A stretch of DNA of 64,000 nt, from contig NZ_JAGXCY010000010.1 in the NCBI RefSeq assembly GCF_018310695.1, forward strand, positions 62,001-126,000, given 5' to 3'. How positions within the stretch are numbered: position 1 is the stretch's first letter; every line of letters begins with the position of its first letter. Position numbers and translations under genes: made by a program. Below are positions 42,675-51,200 of the stretch, in pieces. The DNA comes from Paenibacillus sp. Marseille-Q4541 (lineage in GTDB: Bacteria > Bacillota > Bacilli > Paenibacillales > Paenibacillaceae). The notes beneath the pieces are model-generated. The model did no database searches. It was not told where the DNA came from and was given only the letters and a program-made list of their open reading frames with translations.

Positions 42675-43759
42675 GTGCGTCTCCTCTCCACAAATCGAAG
42701 TTGCCTCTGTAAATTCCGGTGCACTTTTTTGACAGCAGACAAACCTTCTCTAAGCTCATACATCGTATTTCGCTGTCTTAGTTGATCTTCATCAATATAT
42801 CCACTGCTCGATAATATACCCTGATCATCTTTCACCTGCGTGCTTCTTCTGAGCCTAAGTGCAATTAGAAACGCATCTTCGCATTGTTCAATGAGGTGCG
42901 AAGGAGCAGCTTCAAGACGAGCAAGTTTATTTAAACGGTTCATCGTGTTCGTCTCTTTCAATCCATGCTGTAATGCTAAATAACGACCGCTGTTTACTAA
43001 CGGTATATACATACCATATTTAACATCAAAACCACCTGCATGTTCTCCAAAACGCTCTTTAACCACTTGACCGAGGATATTTAACGTGGCTTTGTGCTTC
43101 ACGGTATTTCGAAGTACGGCAGCTGCTAGATCAGGTACGGATTCGAACAAATAACTGAAATATTCACGGAAACGTTCTGACAAAGCATCCTCTCCACTTA
43201 CATGTCTCATATCAGCAGCAATAATTAAATAACGTACCGGTTCCCATTTCAAGTCATCTGCCCACTCGCTCAGCTGTAAGGTCCAGGATGATATCGTCCT
43301 TCTCCACAAAGGCTCTGAACACATCACTTTGCCCTCACATTTGGCATAACCTACAGATTCTAGCATGTTCGACAGTCTTATTCCAAATTCTGTAAAGAAC
43401 CATTCCTTCTCTGGGTGATCCTCGTCGCTGATAATCATCCCATTATCTTGATCACTCCACAGCGTTGCTTCTCCTCTGCCAGAACTGCCAAACACGATGA
43501 AAGCATAAGAGACAGGAGGGTGACCAAATCCATCTTCCAGCATTTGCCCTTCTGTCAGTTCAATTGCTTTCTGTGCGACTGCATCATGCAATTCATTAAC
43601 GAGCTGATACCAGTCAAGTAAGGGTATTTCTTCTATTACATTCTGCAACTCCTCTTGTCTCTTCATTCGAGCTGTCTTTAATGAGGAAACTGAGTTCACA
43701 TCCTTCATAAAATCAACGCTCAAGATTGGGCCCTGGCCCTTCGATTTCAGAGGTTCCAT
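42671..43759 (-). CDS. DUF294 nucleotidyltransferase-like protein (GlnD-related)
   Basis: 362 aa. The nucleotidyltransferase signature is FIVFGSSGRGEATLWSDQDN, matching the G-S/G-R-G-E...SDxD pattern of GlnD-type enzymes. A helical C-terminal DUF294_C domain follows (about residues 220-360). No CBS or cyclic-nucleotide domain is present at the N-terminus, unlike many proteobacterial relatives. ATG at 43759 has AGGGGG 8 nt upstream. It sits 93 nt downstream of amt in the same direction and is coupled to the exonuclease gene. A regulatory uridylyl- or adenylyltransferase role is plausible; the target is unknown. Confidence 0.82.
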   Translation of the reverse strand: MEPLKSKGQGPILSVDFMKDVNSVSSLKTARMKRQEELQNVIEEIPLLDWYQLVNELHDAVAQKAIELTEGQMLEDGFGHPPVSYAFIVFGSSGRGEATLWSDQDNGMIISDEDHPEKEWFFTEFGIRLSNMLESVGYAKCEGKVMCSEPLWRRTISSWTLQLSEWADDLKWEPVRYLIIAADMRHVSGEDALSERFREYFSYLFESVPDLAAAVLRNTVKHKATLNILGQVVKERFGEHAGGFDVKYGMYIPLVNSGRYLALQHGLKETNTMNRLNKLARLEAAPSHLIEQCEDAFLIALRLRRSTQVKDDQGILSSSGYIDEDQLRQRNTMYELREGLSAVKKVHRNLQRQLRFVERRRT

Positions 43760-43852
43760 AGATCTGTCCCCCTAGACGTGTTCTCCTTCATCATATCATG
43801 TTATTTTTATGGAGAAGGTGACATTCGATTTTTATTTGTTGTCATTGCTAAG

Positions 43853-45211
43853 CTATGATTTCATTTGTTCGGGATAACCGTATGTACCGTGTTCGCTCAC
43901 ATCGAGTCCCGTGATTTCTTCCTGCTCTGTCACTCTGATACCAGTTAAGGCTTTAATACTCCCTAGTACAGCAAAAGAAATGATGAGAACAAAACCAAAG
44001 ATACCAAGAAGACCAAGCAGCTGAATTCCTAACTGTAAAATACCCCCGCCATAAAACAATCCACGTTCTCCAATTCCTATTCTCTCAACCTGAGCAGGTG
44101 CTGCAAAAAGTCCTGTAGATATTGCCCCCCACATCCCTGCAATTCCGTGTACAGAAAAAGCACTCATTGGATCATCAAGTCCCGCCTGCTCTAGCTTTAT
44201 TGTTGCAAAAAAAGTAATTACACCCGCCACTGTTCCGATGAGGAATGCAGCCCATACCTCTACAAATGCACAAGATCCCGAGATAGCAACAAGCGCTGCA
44301 AGTAAACCGTTGAGTATACTTTTAATTTCTACTTTACCAAGCAGGATCCATGTAACGATAAATGATGCTAGCACACCTCCAGAAGCAGATATTTGGGTCG
44401 TAAGAGCAACGTATCCTAATAAACCATCTTCCAGCGGAGTCATCATACTTCCCGGATTAAATCCAAACCAGCCAATCCACAAAAATATAACCCCAACTAC
44501 TGTAAACACTTGGTTATGCCCCGGCATAAGACTCGCATTCCCATAATCCGTATATTTACCCAATCTTGGTTTTAACAAATAGGTTGCCACGAGTGCCGCT
44601 GTAGCCCCAGTCAGATGGATTACGGTTGAACCCGCAAAATCTTGCATTCCAAGCTTGGTAAGCCATCCTCCTCCCCATACCCAATGTGCAACCATCGGAT
44701 AAACGAACATCACATATAGGAGGCCAAAAAGGACATACACGTGTAACTTGGCTCTTTCTGCCATACCTCCACAAGCTATACTTAAGGACACAGAAGCAAA
44801 AGATAGATGGAACATAAATTTTAAGGCAAGCGGTACATCTGAATAATTCAATGAGCGAAAAGAGGTGTCTTGTGTATCGCTACCCAAGAAGAAGCCGGTG
44901 GTTCCAAAAAATTCATTTCCGTTACCAAAACCAACCCCAAACCCGATGGCCCAGAACGAAAAGATTGTGATGCCTATAGTCAAAATTGTTTTGCCCGCAA
45001 TATGACCTGCGTTCCTCATTCGGCTAGAGCCGGCTTCAAGCAAAACAAATCCCGCCTGCATCATAAATACCAACACAATAGCTACAAAAACAAATACTGA
45101 ATTCAGTCCCCTACTTAGCTGATCTTGAGTGAAGTTATCTGATGCATAAGCTGAACTTAAGGGTAGTAATACAAAAATGGAACAAAAAATAAATACCCAC
45201 CTCTTGATCAC
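43853..45211 (-). CDS. amt: Ammonium transporter
   Basis: 452 aa, eleven predicted helices after a signal peptide (VFIFCSIFVLLPLSSAYA). Amt features: GFVLLEAGSSRMRN, conserved channel His in VGHWVWGGG-like VAHWVWGGGWL, DFAGSTVIHLTGA, and second His in FSVHGIAGMWG. The cytoplasmic C-terminus has the regulatory GLDVSEHGTYGYPE. GTG at 45211 has GAGGAG 8 nt upstream. A consensus GlnR/TnrA box lies 34-50 nt upstream. No glnK/P-II gene adjoins; instead a GlnD-like nucleotidyltransferase follows. Confidence 0.93.
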   Translation of the reverse strand: MIKRWVFIFCSIFVLLPLSSAYASDNFTQDQLSRGLNSVFVFVAIVLVFMMQAGFVLLEAGSSRMRNAGHIAGKTILTIGITIFSFWAIGFGVGFGNGNEFFGTTGFFLGSDTQDTSFRSLNYSDVPLALKFMFHLSFASVSLSIACGGMAERAKLHVYVLFGLLYVMFVYPMVAHWVWGGGWLTKLGMQDFAGSTVIHLTGATAALVATYLLKPRLGKYTDYGNASLMPGHNQVFTVVGVIFLWIGWFGFNPGSMMTPLEDGLLGYVALTTQISASGGVLASFIVTWILLGKVEIKSILNGLLAALVAISGSCAFVEVWAAFLIGTVAGVITFFATIKLEQAGLDDPMSAFSVHGIAGMWGAISTGLFAAPAQVERIGIGERGLFYGGGILQLGIQLLGLLGIFGFVLIISFAVLGSIKALTGIRVTEQEEITGLDVSEHGTYGYPEQMKS

Positions 45212-45244
45212 AAGCTGATCTCCTCTAAAGTAGAAGCAATTTTG

Positions 45245-45261
45245 TGTTACATTATATAACA
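45245..45261. promoter_or_regulatory. GlnR/TnrA operator upstream of amt
   Basis: TGTTACATTATATAACA fits the Bacillus consensus TGTNAN7TNACA exactly. It overlaps a minus-strand TATAAT (45251-45256), so binding would repress amt when nitrogen is plentiful. A second TATAAT (45261-45266) lies at its upstream edge. Confidence 0.7.
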
Positions 45262-45405
45262 TTATATGAAAAACTTTCTTCCATTGATATTATAATCAGA
45301 ATATTAATCGGTTGACAAGAACTATTTCATCATGAGAGCGCTCACAATTCAACATGATTTTTATTACTATATATTAGGACAAGTGCATATAATGAGCTTT
45401 AAAGT

Positions 45406-45442
45406 GGAACGTTTGACTGTACGGTTCCCCATCATGTATCAT
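45406..45442 (+). promoter_or_regulatory. Promoter and dyad of the MerR-yugP pair
   Basis: TTGACT (45413-45418) and TATCAT (45437-45442) are separated by 18 nt. GGAAC (45406-45410) and GTTCC (45424-45428) form a dyad over the -35. MerR regulators often act at long-spacer promoters, so autoregulation is plausible. Confidence 0.4.
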
Positions 45443-45487
45443 ATTGTTTATTGAAATAGGGAAAGGTGAGTGTTTCTCGATGGGGAT

Positions 45488-45916
45488 ATGAAGCTGTATC
45501 GAATCGGTGAATTGTCGAAAGCTGCCGGTGTAAGCGAACGTACGATTGACTATTACACGAAGCTCGGGCTAATTACGCCAGAACAACGTACACAAAAAAA
45601 TTATAGATTGTACAATCATGAAACCTTGTCTCGTCTCGAACGTATTATCCAGATGAAACTAGAGAAGTATAGTCTCGATGAGATTAAACATTCTTTAGAA
45701 AAGTGGGGCTCCGTTTCCTCGAATGAGCAAGTTACAAGCAAACTCAACAGTCTGGAAATTCATGTGGAGCAGCTTGAACGCGAGATGAATGAACTTAAGC
45801 CTCTCCTCCAAGACATGAAACCAACCCAACAGCGCAAAGTCGTTGCAGGTTTATTAACGAAAAGCGCTGCTTGTATGGAAGCACTGAAGATTTTGCTTGA
45901 AAGCTCCATGATGTAG
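45488..45916 (+). CDS. MerR family transcriptional regulator
   Basis: 142 aa. The N-terminal MerR helix-turn-helix is canonical: YRIGELSKAAGVSERTIDYYTKLGLI, RLYNHETLSRLERI. A coiled-coil dimerisation helix (SKLNSLEIHVEQLEREMNEL) follows. The C-terminal part has a single Cys (AACMEAL) and no metal-binding Cys cluster, so the signal is not an obvious metal. ATG at 45488 begins where MerR proteins usually start, but its ribosome binding site (GGGG) is close; a GTG at 45470 is an alternative. It lies just upstream of yugP. Confidence 0.85.
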   Translation: MKLYRIGELSKAAGVSERTIDYYTKLGLITPEQRTQKNYRLYNHETLSRLERIIQMKLEKYSLDEIKHSLEKWGSVSSNEQVTSKLNSLEIHVEQLEREMNELKPLLQDMKPTQQRKVVAGLLTKSAACMEALKILLESSMM

Positions 45917-45946
45917 TTAATCACAAGAAGTATGGAGGTTATGTAT

Positions 45947-46621
45947 ATGGGATTCTTATATGTTCTTATTATTGCCGCCTTTATATTGTCGATTTGGGCG
46001 CAATTTAGAGTTAAAGGCACATTTAACAAATGGTCAAAAGTCGAAAGTTCAACAGGTATGACCGGCTATGATGTTGCAAGACACATGCTCGATACTAACG
46101 GTCTTCAAGATGTACCGATTGAACCTGTACGTGGCGCCCTTTCTGACCACTACGATCCGATTCACCGTGTCGTTCGTCTATCGGAGCCCGTTTATTACGA
46201 AAGATCCATTTCAGCTATCTCCGTTGCTTCTCATGAGGTAGGTCACGCAATTCAGCACAAAGAACATTACCCGATGCTTGTATTGCGCCATAAGATTTTC
46301 CCGGTCGTTAACTTCGCATCGGGAATCGCACCATTTCTGATTTTGGGTGGAATTATCTTTAATGCACTTAACCTGGTCGGACTCGGAATCATCTTCTTCT
46401 CCGTAATGGTAGCATTTCAGTTGATTACCCTTCCGGTAGAGTTTAATGCAAGCAGCCGTGCTCGTGATATTATCGTTCAAGAAGGTTACATCCAGCGGGA
46501 TGAGGAACGTGGCGTAGGTAAAGTACTTAATGCTGCTGCTCTTACCTATGTTGCCGCTGCTTTGATCTCCTTGCTCGAACTCGTTCGTTATATTGCGATC
46601 TTCACCAGCAACCGTGAATAG
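45947..46621 (+). CDS. yugP: Membrane zinc metallopeptidase, YugP-like
   Basis: 224 aa, nearly the same as Bacillus YugP. A first helix (FLYVLIIAAFILSIWAQF) is followed by a cytoplasmic peptidase region with HEVGHAIQH, then two or three more helices and the conserved LPVEFNASSRA. The HExxH His residues should bind zinc. ATG at 45947 has TATGGAGG 8 nt upstream; earlier ATGs lie in or before the ribosome binding site. It sits 30 nt after the MerR gene and is probably cotranscribed. Its substrate is unknown. Confidence 0.9.
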   Translation: MGFLYVLIIAAFILSIWAQFRVKGTFNKWSKVESSTGMTGYDVARHMLDTNGLQDVPIEPVRGALSDHYDPIHRVVRLSEPVYYERSISAISVASHEVGHAIQHKEHYPMLVLRHKIFPVVNFASGIAPFLILGGIIFNALNLVGLGIIFFSVMVAFQLITLPVEFNASSRARDIIVQEGYIQRDEERGVGKVLNAAALTYVAAALISLLELVRYIAIFTSNRE

Positions 46622-46631
46622 TTAGCAAAAG

Positions 46632-46662
46632 AAACCCCAGTCTTAATCGACTGGGGTTTTGT
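46632..46662. terminator. Terminator after yugP
   Basis: CCCCAGTC (46635-46642) pairs with GACTGGGG around a 6-nt loop, followed by TTTT on the plus strand. It also covers the end of the convergent LysR gene. Confidence 0.8.
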
Positions 46663-47554
46663 TATGATCTAATCCAAAATAATCGAGTAAAAACGAGCGG
46701 AATGATTGTGCTACCAGCGGCAACTTCTCATCATTCCGATGAATAAGTCCAATAGAACGAGTAACACTAGGACTTGAAATTTTCACTCTAGCAGGTTGAA
46801 GCGGATTCGTTTGGAACAAAGCCATTTCTGGCAGGACGCTTACGCCCATCCCTGCAGCAACTAGACCACGAATCGTATCTGTCTCTTCACCTTCAAAAGC
46901 AATCCTCGGAGTAAATCCAGCCTCCAGACAAGCATGCCATACAATCGGTCTAAGCGAATATCCTTTGCTGAACAAAATAAATTTATCTTCCTTTAATTGA
47001 TCCAGTCGAATAGACTCTTCTCCTGCGAGCGGATGATTTTGCGGCAGAATAGCAAACAACTCTTCAGTAAGAACCACATCTCCACCGATATGCTCATGTT
47101 TCTCCGGGAAAGGGGAAATAAAAGCAAGATCCACTTCAGCTGATAAAACATCTCTAATCAACGTAGGATACATTCCTTGCTTAAACTTGAATTTCACGTT
47201 AGGATAACGCTTTCTAAACTCTGAAACGACAGAAGGAATAAGATGGATCCCCAGACTATGCGGAAAACCGATACGAATTTCACCTTTTTCCGGGTCCAGA
47301 AATTCATGCACTTCACCCACAGCTCGGTCCAAATCCTTTAGAATTCCCTCTACTCTTTTACAGAACAGTTGCCCTACAGGAGTTAGTTGTAGGTTCCTTC
47401 CCTTTTGCATGAACAAGTCGATTCCGAGTTCTTCTTCAAGATGATGAATCTGGCGACTCACTGCGGATTGAGCTACATGCAGCTCTTCCGCAGCCTGAGT
47501 CACGTGTTCTTTCTGTGCAACCTTTAAAAAGTACTGCAACTGTCGTAGTTCCAC
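46643..47554 (-). CDS. LysR family transcriptional regulator, GltC-like
   Basis: 303 aa. The N-terminal winged helix reads MELRQLQYFLKVAQKEHVTQ, then VAQSAVSRQIHHLEEELG. The effector domain follows the LysR pattern (IRIGFPHSLGIHLIPSVVSEF, VDLAFISPFPE, FILFSKGYSLR). It resembles Bacillus GltC across its whole length, including the ETDTIRGLVAAGMGVSVLPE block. GltC activates glutamate synthase; no gltAB adjoins here, so the target is not inferable. GTG start at 47554 has GGAG 11 nt upstream. Confidence 0.87.
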   Translation of the reverse strand: MELRQLQYFLKVAQKEHVTQAAEELHVAQSAVSRQIHHLEEELGIDLFMQKGRNLQLTPVGQLFCKRVEGILKDLDRAVGEVHEFLDPEKGEIRIGFPHSLGIHLIPSVVSEFRKRYPNVKFKFKQGMYPTLIRDVLSAEVDLAFISPFPEKHEHIGGDVVLTEELFAILPQNHPLAGEESIRLDQLKEDKFILFSKGYSLRPIVWHACLEAGFTPRIAFEGEETDTIRGLVAAGMGVSVLPEMALFQTNPLQPARVKISSPSVTRSIGLIHRNDEKLPLVAQSFRSFLLDYFGLDHNKTPVD

Positions 47555-47642
47555 TCGTTTAATCGCTCCAATCTACTAAAACCATCCAAGTATACCAAGG
47601 ATGCTCTTCTTGACTCTACTGTATCATGCAAGCCCGAATGAA

Positions 47643-48263
47643 TCAACGATGCTTCTGTTTAAATAATCTTATTAGCAATCCATAAATGAAGAACCCGGCA
47701 ACAAGTCCACCAAAATGAGCGACTAGATTGATTTCAGCAACACCCAAAGAGAAAACAATACCGAACCCTAAGATCGTATACAAAATTTTTCTTGAGGCCT
47801 CATCCATCTTGTTACGCTGAAAAATAGCAATATACAAAAAAGCACCATACACACCGTATATTGCACCGGACGCTCCCACCGAAAAAGTTGGAGACGATAG
47901 ATTATTATAATAACCCTGGGTTATTACATTTCCTATAAATCCACTAGCAATATATAGCAATGCATATTTCCATGCACCAAGTAATCTTTCAAGCGGCGGT
48001 GCAAACACTAACAGAGCAAAACAGTTAAAGAATAAATGACTGAATCCGGAGTGAAGGAACATGGATGCGAATAAGCGCCACAATTCATCATTAAGAGGCG
48101 GTATGTTAGCTAGTGCTCCAAACTTCAGCAACGTGATCGGATCCTCTGATCCCCCATTGAACAATAGAACTATAAACATGATCACATTAGCAGCAAGTAG
48201 TAGTGTTGTTATTGGATAATATTTTATGTACCCTTTCCAGTTCTCATATCGCAAAAAAATCAT
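47643..48263 (-). CDS. Rhomboid family intramembrane serine protease
   Basis: 206 aa, six membrane helices. Catalytic Ser is in SVGASGAIYGVYGAF (GxSG) and catalytic His in LVAHFGGLVAGF; the oxyanion-side motif HSGFSHLFFNCFALLVF is also present. It cleaves membrane proteins within the bilayer. The short N-terminus has no extra domain. ATG at 48263 has AAGGATG upstream. Confidence 0.92.
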   Translation of the reverse strand: MIFLRYENWKGYIKYYPITTLLLAANVIMFIVLLFNGGSEDPITLLKFGALANIPPLNDELWRLFASMFLHSGFSHLFFNCFALLVFAPPLERLLGAWKYALLYIASGFIGNVITQGYYNNLSSPTFSVGASGAIYGVYGAFLYIAIFQRNKMDEASRKILYTILGFGIVFSLGVAEINLVAHFGGLVAGFFIYGLLIRLFKQKHR

Positions 48264-48364
48264 AACATCATCCTTCCATCAATGCCCTTCATTGGACATA
48301 CACTTCTTAATACGATTATAATAGATAAGTAACAAGATCACCAATCTCAAGGAGGTACATATAG

Positions 48365-48883
48365 ATGTCCCATGAACGTACTGGCGTAGCCACTTTTAAA
48401 GGAAGTCCTCTCACACTGATCGGACCTGAACTCAAGGTGGGTGATCAAGCCCCCGACTTTACATTAAACAAAAACCTACTCATGGAAGCAACTCTTTCTG
48501 ATTACGCAGGCAAAATCAAACTAATCAGCGTTGTTCCTTCCCTTGATACTGGCGTATGCGATGCACAGACTCGCCGTTTTAACGAAGAAGCAGCATCTCT
48601 CGGCGAAAACGTAGTTATTCTAACGGTGAGTGTGGATCTTCCATTCGCACAGTCTCGTTGGTGCGGTGCCGCAGGGGTAGATAAAGTCGTTACCCTGTCG
48701 GATTATAAAACAAAATCCTTTGGCGAAGCATACGGAGTCCTTATTAAAGAATTCCAACTCGATATGCGTTCTATTTTTGTCCTTGATGCAAATGACAAAA
48801 TTACATACGTTGAGTATCTGGCAGAAATGTCAGAACCACCTAACTATGAAGCAGCTATTCAAGCGGTTAAGGAACTGCTTTAA
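48365..48883 (+). CDS. tpx: Thiol peroxidase
   Basis: 172 aa, full length. The thioredoxin-fold peroxidase has peroxidatic Cys65 ([10 protein letters not shown]) and resolving Cys100 (SRWCGAAG), the two-Cys arrangement of Tpx. It reduces H2O2 and lipid hydroperoxides using thioredoxin. The ATG is preceded by AAGGAGGTAC. An upstream TATAAT (about 48316-48321) supports its own promoter. Confidence 0.95.
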   Translation: MSHERTGVATFKGSPLTLIGPELKVGDQAPDFTLNKNLLMEATLSDYAGKIKLISVVPSLDTGVCDAQTRRFNEEAASLGENVVILTVSVDLPFAQSRWCGAAGVDKVVTLSDYKTKSFGEAYGVLIKEFQLDMRSIFVLDANDKITYVEYLAEMSEPPNYEAAIQAVKELL

Positions 48884-48890
48884 TTGCAAC

Positions 48891-48933
48891 AAAAAAAGCG
48901 AACGAGGACTTGTCCTTGCTCGCTTTTTATTTT
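48891..48933. terminator. Bidirectional terminator between tpx and the DUF1499 gene
   Basis: GCGA...TCGC outer stem with GAGGAC/GTCCTT inner pairing, an A-run before and T-run after. Confidence 0.8.
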
Positions 48934-49327
48934 ATTCGCCTGTCACTTTATATTTGGCGAGTTTCTTGTCAATGACATCAAAGATCTGAAGAATAATTCG
49001 ATAATTCGCTCCAAGATCACCTAAAGAACCTTTTGAAGCAGAATAGATGTCCACAGCTGTACGAACAGGCGTCACTTGAATTACAGTTACTGTAATATCG
49101 AGTGTGCGGCCAAATGTAGTCCGTTTCTCCATCGTAATTTCTCCAACGGAAGGCACTTCATGCAGAACTTTATAACCAGGAATTTTCTTCATCAGAGATG
49201 ATACTTCGTCCCAAGCTTTCTCCCTTGACAAGTTATAGTAACGTGTCTTCATCTTTGGATCCTTAGCTCGATCGCTTGTTCCCTCCATACTGCGGACAAT
49301 ACCAACGAGTGTTCTTTTGAGTGACAA
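48932..49327 (-). CDS. DUF1499 family protein
   Basis: 131 aa. A TTG at 49327 has GGAGGAAGGG upstream. The domain shows KMKTRYYNLSREKAWDEV, then TMEKRTTFGRTLDITVTVI and VDIYSASKGSLGDLGANYR, which match DUF1499. No function is known. It has no signal peptide, so it is probably cytoplasmic. Single gene. Confidence 0.82.
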   Translation of the reverse strand: MSLKRTLVGIVRSMEGTSDRAKDPKMKTRYYNLSREKAWDEVSSLMKKIPGYKVLHEVPSVGEITMEKRTTFGRTLDITVTVIQVTPVRTAVDIYSASKGSLGDLGANYRIILQIFDVIDKKLAKYKVTGE

Positions 49328-49548
49328 GACCCTTCCTCCTTTATATGTAGCCGTTCCTTTTTTCTATATCTAGTGTAACATTCTAAATCACAGAACAAAA
49401 GAGAGCAGCACAAAACGTATGTAATAACATCCAAATCCATATCCGTAAGGGGACCTAAGAGCTGCAGTCTACTTACTTTTATGAAACTAAAAAAACACCT
49501 CAAAAGCACTCAGTAAAGAGTACGTGAGAGATGTTTCTAATGTAATCC

Positions 49549-49744
49549 AAAAAAGGATTCCCGCAAATGCCGTCCGATTATATTGTCTTCTGAACCTGCG
49601 ATAGCAGGTGGGTGACCGCAGAGCTGGTTATGAAGTCCCCATGTCATATAGACAGGGCTTTTCAGCCGCACCTCGTTAGATCTCCCGAGACATAGTCATT
49701 GGTTCAAAAACAACGAATAACCGATACGAACATCGCAGGATGTA
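49549..49744 (-). ncRNA. ssrS: Probable 6S RNA
   Basis: A ~195-nt transcript with no open frame lies between DUF1499 and the DUF624 gene. It has a near-perfect sigma-A promoter (49751-49779) and ends in a short hairpin with a U-run (49549-49554). The 5' end CCTGCGATG pairs with the 3' end CATTTGCGGG, and the 5' ATGTTCGTA after the closing stem and the GGACGGCATT near the 3' end recall 6S RNA ends. Inner hairpins are GGCT-GAAA-AGCC and ACCTGC/GCAGGT. 6S RNA mimics an open promoter and binds RNA polymerase. The identity rests on pattern and structure; another stable small RNA is possible. Confidence 0.6.
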
Positions 49745-49750
49745 GAAACA

Positions 49751-49779
49751 ATTATAGCGCTATTCCATGTAAAAGTAAA
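49751..49779 (-). promoter_or_regulatory. Promoter of the probable 6S RNA
   Basis: On the minus strand TTTACT (49774-49779), a 17-nt spacer and a perfect TATAAT (49751-49756). The expected start is near 49744. Confidence 0.75.
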
Positions 49780-49815
49780 CATTAAAACAGAATATGCTAA
49801 AAATCACGACTCTTC

Positions 49816-50595
49816 TTATTTCATATCTGTGCGAGAACTAGGGGACAACTCCTCTTGCTCCCCTTCTTCTTTTTCTGCCTCTGCTGCTTGCATCTTCTCC
49901 ATCTGCTCCTGCATTTTCGTGAAGGTAGCATAGAAGTTAAAGAAAGCGAACCAGGCAATTACGCTGCCAATAAAGAAAAAGAATAACGCCGGATACTGTG
50001 CACCAATATAGCATAACAGCCCTGCTCCAAGGAGTGTGGAGAATACTCGGAAAGGACGAATCAGCGTAATAAGCACTGCATTTTTAAGTATCATTCCAAT
50101 TGACATGTGATAATGAACTACCATTGAAAAGAAGTTAAACATAGATACACCAAGCAACAACAGTAGAATCAGCATAATAATACCGACCAGCTGCAGATTC
50201 TCAAATTGCGTCATGTACACGGTGTAATCGAGATACATAATAACAAACAGCAGGGTGTAGAAAAGTCCACCGATCATACTTTGCTTATAGTTTTCTTTGT
50301 ACCCCGTAAAATAAGTTTTGAACACGGGAACATCAGTATCCCCCATTACCCATTTACGAACAACGTTGAACAAAGCAGTGGTTGCAGGGAAAAATGTAAA
50401 CGGTGCCACAATAGCTATGGCCCAGTTCATTTGAATTGATTCATTCGTCATCCCTTGACCCATCACTAGTATCTTAACAATTACAAAGAAAAAGAACGGT
50501 GAAGCACAAAGCACCCATAAAAGGTTTGATCCAGCAAATCTGGTAATCCATTCAGTAAGGCGGTATAAGCCTCCCATTGCTCCCTTGAACTCCAA
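49816..50595 (-). CDS. DUF624 (YesL-like) membrane protein
   Basis: 259 aa, about five to six membrane helices, with the family opening YRLTEWITRFAGSNLLWVL and the conserved PFTFFPATTALFNVVRKW. YesL-type proteins are often encoded near sugar transporters; the function is unknown. The C-terminus is a charged helix (MQEQMEKMQAAEAEKEEGEQ). TTG at 50595 is chosen: AGGAGG lies 9 nt upstream, and a reading from 50631 would begin before it. Confidence 0.85.
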   Translation of the reverse strand: MEFKGAMGGLYRLTEWITRFAGSNLLWVLCASPFFFFVIVKILVMGQGMTNESIQMNWAIAIVAPFTFFPATTALFNVVRKWVMGDTDVPVFKTYFTGYKENYKQSMIGGLFYTLLFVIMYLDYTVYMTQFENLQLVGIIMLILLLLLGVSMFNFFSMVVHYHMSIGMILKNAVLITLIRPFRVFSTLLGAGLLCYIGAQYPALFFFFIGSVIAWFAFFNFYATFTKMQEQMEKMQAAEAEKEEGEQEELSPSSRTDMK

Positions 50596-51018
50596 AATTA
50601 TTCTCCTCCTTACACATGGGGAAACTCCCATTACATAGGCATTTTACCACATGCATCATCTTAGATGCGGATTTTACGGATTCCGGGTAGCACTTTATAT
50701 TATGTCTGAATGCAAGCAAGACGCAGCTCTGTCAGCAAACATAGCCATTCATAATGTAAATAACCGGCTCAGAAAATCCAGAGTAAAGTCTTGATATCTA
50801 CTACTAACTATACCGCATAACTATAATGAAAAGCTAGGGTATAGATGAAATCTAAGCCATAGTATTGAAAGAAATATGCACATTATGCTAAATAAAATGA
50901 TAACAACCTATTTATATCCCTTGTGGGCATCGGTCTAATCATTTCTGGCAATCGGGCCATAGGATAACGTGTAGTTCGAAAGCAAAGCAGCTTCTCATAT
51001 GCAAGGAGGTGAATTGCT
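50596..51018. other. Intergenic region upstream of the YjcZ gene
   Basis: About 420 nt with no convincing larger gene. Near the YjcZ gene, CATAGGATA (50958-50966) matches the sigma-K -10 consensus CATANNNTA, which would fit a sporulation gene, but no good -35 is seen. I find no RNA motif or repeat in the rest. Confidence 0.3.
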
Positions 51019-51153
51019 ATGTCTTACGACTGTGGTCCTGTTGGTGGTATTACTGGAGGTTGCGGTACTGGCGGTTTCGATTGGTACTCCACTGGTACAA
51101 TTCTTGTGTTGTTCATCTTGCTTGTAATCATCTCCAAAATATTCTTCTGTTAA
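51019..51153 (+). CDS. YjcZ family small sporulation protein
   Basis: 44 aa. Gly-rich N-terminus (DCGPVGGITGGCGTGGFDW) and one C-terminal membrane helix (ILVLFILLVIISKIFF), ending in Cys. This matches the YjcZ family of tiny sporulation proteins. The ATG has AAGGAGG about 8 nt upstream. A strong terminator follows. Expression in sporulation is inferred from the family. Confidence 0.8.
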   Translation: MSYDCGPVGGITGGCGTGGFDWYSTGTILVLFILLVIISKIFFC

Positions 51154-51158
51154 TAAAC

Positions 51159-51196
51159 AGAAAAGACGAAGCATAATATGCTTCGTCTTCTTTTTG
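51159..51196. terminator. Terminator after the YjcZ gene
   Basis: A 12-bp stem (51163-51174 with 51178-51189) with a 3-nt loop, then a T-rich tail; also placed to end the convergent cshA. Confidence 0.85.
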
Positions 51197-51200
51197 TATA

